Assembly (NCBI GenBank): GCA_018257865.1
Contig: JAEUBA010000059.1
Span: forward strand, 124,001-188,000
Origin: Stereocaulon alpinum
Lineage: Eukaryota > Ascomycota > Lecanoromycetes > Lecanorales > Stereocaulaceae
Direction: 5' to 3'
Length of the DNA stretch: 64,000 nt
In this document: positions 57,954-64,000 of the stretch, piece after piece
How the letters are laid out: each line of letters opens with the position of its first letter
Position numbering within the stretch: position 1 is the first letter of the stretch
Translations under genes and position numbers: made by a program
The notes under the pieces: generated by a model
The model's database searches: none
What the model was told of the DNA's origin: nothing
The model's input: the letters and a program-made list of their open reading frames with translations, nothing else

Positions 57954-60900
57954 CTATGCTAGATGTCCATGGGCGATAGCCTGCTGCTTTACCCAAAGCT
58001 TGTCATCCGAATTCATGTGTGAGACTGACCTGGAAAGCGCCGATAATTGTTTAGCCTTTTGCGTGTGAACGGCAGCCGCCTTGTTCAAACGCAGTGCAGA
58101 TACGGATGCAGACGATCCTTCCTCGGCTGATGTCTCTTGATCCGGAGGAGGTCGCCTCGCAAGTCTGAGTCGCTGGAAGACGGGTAAGCCAATGTCATGC
58201 CAAAATCTTCTCAACAGCCGTCGAGTATATCTATTGAACGCTACCAAAAGCGCAAGGATGATCACCGCCAAGGAAATTGTACCCATGTATGTGAATATGG
58301 TATGTATAGTTGGGTATGCATTGGGCTGCGCGACCCATTCCCTTGCATTGATACCGAAGACGGAGGCGAAGAAAGATAGTGGCAGGAAAATGATTGTGAC
58401 AATGGTGAAGATCATGACGATGCGCGCCTGCTCTACGGCGGCCCCGGTTTGCCGGCGTGTAAGAATGGTCTGTTCACGAGCAAGGTCTGCGGAGAACGTT
58501 ATAGTCAGTATCAGTCTCTGTAAACAGTAGATAGGATGATGATGAATGCATACTCAATGAGGAGAGCCTCAGTCAACACTGTCACAAGATGTTTCAAGGA
58601 CCCAAATAATGATCATCTGGGTTGGGAAGAAAAATTTGGAGTTTACGTACGCGCCTCAACAATTGTTGCCTGTTTCTGCTTCATATCGAGCAGGTCCTTG
58701 AAAGCCTTTTGTGCTGCATGAGCACTTTTGAGCATCGATGCAATCCGTTCCTTGTTCTCTGAAAGCGTCTGATATGTCTTCCTCAAGAAGTCAATACCAT
58801 TGGCCCCCTTTTTCCCATGGTGGTCGTGGAGATGATGGTACTGCTTAAGCATCTCCTTTACGCATTCTTGCTGCTCTTTGACCAATTTTTCTATCATTGT
58901 GAGCTCGTCGTCGATATCGCGCAACTCCAGAAGTGCATCGAGGTCTTTGCGATTATCTAGATGCGATTCAGCGTCACTCTTGGCGTGCTCGAAGCCATGA
59001 TCGTTGCGGAATCCCTTGAAGCTAGCATTTTGTTGCTCTGTTAAAATATTGATATATTCTTCGAAAATTTCGAAGACTTGCAAATTCCGGTCAATTGTTC
59101 TATCGAGTAGAACTTTCACGGCATGATAGACAGCCAGTGCCGCGAAATCGAAAGGATCTGCACATTGATTGGCTAGATCGCCATTGATATCCCGATAAAT
59201 CTCGTTCCGCAGATTTCCCTCTCCACGAAGCGACCGATCCTTCTCCTCTTGTTCTTTAGAAGCGAAGAATGTAACCACGGTCGACTTATCTAAAATCCAA
59301 AGCCAAAGTTGGTCTACCATCAAGACCTTTGCAGCCTCGTCATTATCAGCTGGGGTTTGTACAGTTGCTTGTCCTGCCGGTGAGCGTCTAGGCAGTAGCT
59401 TAGGTTTCGATCCAGGCTCCTGGGGAACTTGTTGATCGCCTCTCGTCCGTTTATACAGTATCTGATCTCGATCCCGAACTGCAGTATTCCGAAGGCTTGG
59501 ATAACCGTACTGATCTAAAGTTCTCCGACAATGGACTGGCCGATCTGACGTCAGGTACTGCCAGATGAGCTTATGCTCTAAAGATTTGCCGTTGGCAATA
59601 TCTTCCGGTACTGGGCGGGCGTAGGGTAGTTTTCTGCGTCGATCGATAACCTCAGCTCTTTTTTGCAGATTCTCGAAGCTATCCCAATGGAGATAAGGCA
59701 AATACACAACAAATTGTATATCGTTCGTGGCACTGGGTGGAGTCGGAATGGTTTCGGTGGGAGATGATGGTGCGTTCTTTGGTAATAGGCACTTGACATT
59801 TGACTTCACAAATCGGGCATGGGGTGATGCATGCCTGGAACTGTTATGTTGGGAGGACCAAATGTTGTCCAGCAGAATCTGGGAATGGAGATTCAGGTTT
59901 CTCCTTTCTCGCGATATTCTAGTGAGAATGTGCGGTACCCATCCCGCATGCGTAAAGGGCACATGGATCCATTTAAATCGGTCCGAGGATGCATTGGGCA
60001 ACGGGAAAAGGTCCACCTGGGGGGGTCGTTCCAGTTGATCCGTGTCCTTAGCTTGGATGATATCGGGTTGTAATGGCCCGTTGGTCGGAGTTGTGTCTGT
60101 CACTGTTGCTAATGGTATTGATGCTAGATGACGAGAAGACCCAGGATCCGTCTGATATGATGTTGTGGAACCACGTCTTGTGTCCTGTTGTGTGGAGGTG
60201 ACAGTCGCAAGAGTAGACGATTTAGTAGTTGTAGTAGCTATAGAAATGTATTGAGTACTTGTTCGTCATTCGTAGAAGTAGAGGACAAACCTGGTCGTGA
60301 AACTGATTTCGCAGCGCGTCCAACCTTTACCACGGATGCCAATGTTTTGCTACGTTTCAACTTCTTCGTGGCCCGTGAAGGCTCTTCAGGGGTTCTTTCA
60401 TCGATCAATGATAGGATTGGTTCATCTCCTATGGGGGGGCTGGTCTGCTGTCCGCGGATTCTTCCCTCCATGCATTTGTCTGGTCCCAAGTCCATAAAGT
60501 CCCTGTATGAAGGAGTAGTAGATAGAATCTTCATCGACGTCAATTCTACCTGTTCCTCCGTGGGTGTTGAATCTTCTTCGTTCTGGGCAGCGTAGAACTG
60601 ATGGACGTCGACTTTAACGCCTGTTTTGATAGCATCATCGAAAGCTTGATACCTAGCGCGCTCATCGGCACTGAACCCTTTCACGAAAGTCGTGACTTCT
60701 CTAATATAAAGGTCCCATAACGGTCTCTCGCCCATAAACTTCGGAACACCAACATGGGTGGTGTTTAGTAGGATAAGCTCTTCATCCTCGATTGGAGAAT
60801 CCGAAGTACTAAGCTTACCCGAACGACTGTCTACGATACACAATTTGATAGTGGTCTGTGACTCTCCTCCGATGTCGTTGGTAGAGAAGACGGTCAAACT

Positions 60901-61831
60901 CGTGTCAATGGTCTCGACGTAGCTTTTAATCTTTACCCCAGGGATGCTTTCAGCAAATTTGTAGTTTAGTGTTTTCAAGAAGTTGTTATTGCGCAATAGG
61001 AAGTCGCGCCGAAGCCTTTCAGACATTTCCCATTTCAGGCCCAATGTCTCTTGAACGGTCTGCACATAAGCAGGGGCGGAAAGTACGCTAGAGCCGTCTG
61101 AGGGTACATGAAGTCAGTATTGCTCTTCATAACTTGGAAACACGTGTTGAACACCTCTAAACCCAATGGGAGAGTGTTAATTCCAAGGAAAGCTTTACCG
61201 TTCGTAGAGCAGAAGTGTTCTAGAGATATACGTACGGTGTGGGGTAGCAAAAAATGTCACTCCGAGGCACTCATGGGCCAGGTTGTAGCCCTCGGCCGCC
61301 AAGTTGTGGCCCTCGTCCGCCGGATCATGGCCTCCGTCCACAAGATGGTGGCGCTCAGATGACGCTTGACTTATGGCGTGCTTCACAACAATGCCTCCGG
61401 TGCTGTGGCAGACCAAGAAGACAGGGCGATCTTGACGCTGTTCGCGTAAAGTTCGCAAGAAGCGCGTGGCCCATTCCGAGACTCCGTATTGTGCGATGGT
61501 AGCCTTCGCTTTGGAATACTCCTCTACTGACTTCTTGTATAATTGGTCATTTTTCCCATGAGGGTGTCCGACTTCTAGGCTCCTCTCATATTTGGTGAGG
61601 TGGTCGTACAAATGAACCTGTGCGACTGGGGCGAGGCTGTCATTCAATGCAGAGTAGAGCCGAGTATCCGCCTGGCTTTCCCACGTCTTTTTAGGGTCTG
61701 CGCCGATAGCAGGGACGCAAATTATACCGCGTGAAAGTCAGCGCCAGTGCTGATAAAAGGCTGCGCGCGGCAACTTACTCGACTTTGACCTGATCATTCC
61801 TGGGTGTTGATGACGAAAAGGCAAATGACAT
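57954..61831 (-). CDS. Alpha/beta hydrolase fused to CorA-like transporter (first intron ends in GG)
   Basis: A predicted 1162-residue fusion. Exons (minus): 61831-61779, 61726-61236, 61097-60291, 60237-58647, 58567-58554 (14 nt), 58486-57954. N-terminal lipase-like hydrolase: VKVDIICVPAIGADPKKTW, nucleophile elbow VCHSTGGIVVKHA (about residue 125), then CLGVTFFATPHHGSSVL. C-terminal CorA unit: helical stalk, MIFTIVTIIFLPLSFFASVFGIN (TM1, about 1009) and a second TM (ISLAVIILALLVAF). The usual GMN filter motif reads GIN. Two weak points: the first intron ends in GG, without which the conserved DIICVPAIGADP segment is lost, and the 14-nt exon could be skipped for one 164-nt intron (exon 4 then ends at 58651). 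The role of such fusions (ion transport or membrane-linked hydrolysis) is unknown to me. Confidence 0.8.
61279..61341 (-). repeat. 21-bp in-frame tandem repeat, three units
   Basis: Three 21-bp units in the hydrolase part of the fusion gene coding VDGGHDP, ADEGHNL and AAEGYNL. They sit between the nucleophile helix and the conserved ECLGVTFFATPH strand, where homologues have a shorter linker as I recall. Confidence 0.88.
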
Positions 61832-64000
61832 CTCCGAGTTGGGTCGCCGGTGGCGCCAGAATTTTTATGTGCGCATTGTCGAAGGCATTTCAACTTGGAG
61901 AGGAGGGTTCGGCTAGCGACAGCCTCTGTTCCACAGACAGTCTCCGTCGTGGTCTTATTCTCATTACAAAATGACAACCCTACTTACATCGCCGACATTG
62001 CGCCAAATGAAAGATAAAGGGAAGTATGGTGACAAAAAGTATGTAATTGACAGTTGAAGATGAAAGAAAGGGAGAGAGCCTTTCGAAGCTCCGGTGTAGA
62101 TCAACATCCCACCATCGCCACTAGCGACCCCAAACCTTGCGTAATCGCAGCTAAACTGTTGTTGCTATCTTCAGCCGCAAGGTCGCCCAGACCCCAATGC
62201 GGACACCACCCTTTCCAAGATGTTGGCCTCCGTTCGCTCGTTAATGGGCTAGGGACTTGGCATATCGCAATTGATGCGGGGATCGATCCTCCATTGGCCA
62301 ACGCGCGAGCCTGCAGAAGCCACACGAACCCCTGCAGCAGAGGTTCGACCAATTGAGCACACAATGAATGAATGCCAAGGCTCTTTCGAATCTCAAGACG
62401 GGAAGTCGTTTGGATTTATCATCAGTCCGGGGTCGCCGAACAAGTCCCTCATGGGTTTGGGGGCCAATGCGAGCTCATGCTGTGTTGTGCGGGGAACGAG
62501 AAAAGGGGCAAGTTCAGGTTTGTAGAATAGAACATCACCATTTGAACTCTTGCGACAACATCATCAAGAGCCGAGTTGAGGACAATGAGTACACCGAATA
62601 CAAGAGCCGGAGCCAAAAGTCTTGACCGCAATGTAGGGCGCCGAGATGGTCAAGGCCGTGGTTTAAACCCGGCCACCTTTGTCTTCCAGGACGGACTGAA
62701 GTTCGTGGCCTGCAGCAAGTACCTGACCGGTGAGGCACAGAGCGTTTGTTACGAAATAGCGAAACAGCAATCAGTAATAGCTTGATACTGTGTAGGGGGA
62801 CGGTGACGAGCAATAATTCTCGTCAGACAAAGAAGGCAACTTCCGTGGTTTTAGGGCTTGGGAATTTCCTATTTCATCCAAAGAGAGAAAGTGGGTAGAG
62901 TTACGTACCTTAGTGACAGGACCCCCACCTGCACCAGACAGAACCCTGCAGACGGCGCCGCCATACGCCATCGTTCTTCCAGATTCAATAGTGCTGCTTT
63001 TTGTTCGGGTCATGCAGCCACGAAGGAGGTTCACTCAAACGTGTTCGTTGATCTCGTTGTTGTCTTCGGGTAGTACTGTACTCTCTGTCTCAAGTCCACG
63101 AGTCCCTGTCGCTGGGGCATTTCGCGGAACCAGGCGCGCACTAGCAGCCCCGGAAAATCTTGGCAGGCACCCTACGCGAATATTTCGCCTTTTGGAACAT
63201 TGTTTCCTGCTCAGCAGTTCCTCCAGCTGTCTTCTCTGCCCTATTGAACGAAGTGCGATTGAGAGATGTCGACTTCTGAGTGCGACGGCCGATACCCTGT
63301 GTTACTGTACCTCGCTGCATTGTGACCTCACGGCGCTATAGGGATGTCGTAATTCCCTGACACACGAGCGTTAAGAAACGAAAGAACCTACCATGTCAGA
63401 AGTCTAGGCGCGTGCATAGGTAAGGCTTGCTCTTTAAATTAGCCATTCAAGGTCAGGTAACCTGGTTTGGAATTGATTGATTGCTGCCTAGGAACTCCAC
63501 CAACAAGTACGACTTACACACCTTCGATCCAACGATCTCAGAGATCATAGCTATTGAGCGGTCCAGAAGTGTACTAATATAGGATTAGAAGGTGACCGAC
63601 CTCAGCCCGGTATGCAAGAATATCAAAGGAACCTTGTTCGAGTGGGATCGGCAGAGTCACCCTTGTCAACCGCCTGGCGTCCCGAATTCATGGTAGAACA
63701 TCTTTCTCGTACATATTCTCGCTCAAATGTACAGGATTAAGTATATATTATGTCTACTGAGCCACAAAAGTACCCTCTGGCATTCATACGAAGCGTTCAT
63801 CGACCTGGGAAATTGGTCCATTACCCCAAACATTGCGACGACACCACCACTGTGCCGAGCCAAGTCGCCCGTTATTTCTTCGTTTCCCCGATACGATATC
63901 CTGATACATTACCAGAACACATCAGGCTAGTCTCCGTTATAATTCCAAGACAAGAGGGTATCCATGGTGCACGACGTAAATGCACAACTCCTCCTTATAT
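61832..64000. other. Unresolved region, possibly a small minus-strand gene
   Basis: About 2.2 kb. On minus, several open pieces look coding-like but I cannot join them: a 59-codon frame from an ATG at 63319 (MQRGTVTQGIGRRTQKS...), a segment near 62930-62990 (MAYGGAVCRVLSGAGGGPVTK followed by GTACGT), and a piece ending near 62396 (GDVLFYKPELAPFLVPR...LFGDPGLMINPNDFPS, stop). The last has a convincing amino-acid texture but no start. From 63400 to the end I see nothing. Confidence 0.35.

Noticed and set aside
61738..61977. Hydrolase gene start in the frame MSFCNENKTTT...
   Set aside because: That frame runs into TGA just before the conserved hydrolase segment; the alternative exon starting at 61831 joins in phase and reads NDQVKVD.

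Overview
The window reads as nuclear DNA of a filamentous ascomycete (Pezizomycotina). Supporting signs are short 47-90 nt introns with GTRNGY donors and CTRAY branch points, strong CpA/TpG depletion in a retrotransposon that looks like repeat-induced point mutation (RIP), a UDP-galactopyranose mutase, a PDR-type ABC transporter, a PARP-E2 fusion and an alpha/beta-hydrolase-CorA fusion. A Dothideomycete is my guess; the sequence does not prove it. All functions come from motifs I recognised by eye; no search was run. Gene models were built by matching splice sites and reading phase.

Layout. 1-2 kb: 3' part of a UBE2O/BIRC6-like E2 gene. 3.6-9.0 kb: a complete Ty1/copia-like LTR element on the minus strand (two 210-bp LTRs, 5-bp target duplication) destroyed by TpG/CpA to TpA mutation. 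10.2-11.9 kb: uncharacterised two-exon gene. 12.8-17.5 kb: full PDR/ABCG drug-efflux pump. 17.7-19.6 kb: a second, internally deleted and less mutated copy of the same element, plus strand, 197 bp after the pump. 20.1-21.7 kb: BCS1-like AAA ATPase. 22.1-26.0 kb (-): 1255-aa PARP-UBC fusion. 26.8-27.8 kb: probable COG7. 28.0-31.4 kb (-): AT-hook protein. 31.7-32.9 kb (-): secreted aldose 1-epimerase.

33.7-40.4 kb is a housekeeping block: VMA6 (V-ATPase subunit d) and NOP58 share a 221-bp divergent promoter, followed by RPC17 (RNA polymerase III), a small conserved-looking gene and an initiator tRNA-Met. 40.4-42.7 kb is gene-poor. 42.7-44.5 kb: a protein with a Helo-like/STAND N-terminus but no NTPase. 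46.0-47.3 kb: a five-exon signal-peptide/anchor protein built from an internal duplication that kept its intron positions. 48.2-50.9 kb (-): PDK1/Pkh-type kinase. 51.4-53.4 kb: Ser/Pro-rich protein. 54.0-55.9 kb (-): UDP-galactopyranose mutase. 56.4-57.2 kb: SAM methyltransferase. 58.0-61.8 kb (-): alpha/beta hydrolase fused to a CorA-like transporter, whose first intron ends in GG instead of AG. The last 2.2 kb holds no gene I can resolve.

The genes do not form a metabolic cluster. The main themes are ordinary core functions (ubiquitin, Golgi, vacuole, ribosome biogenesis, Pol III, cell-wall galactofuranose) interrupted by a 16-kb transposon-bracketed segment (3.6-19.6 kb) carrying the drug pump.
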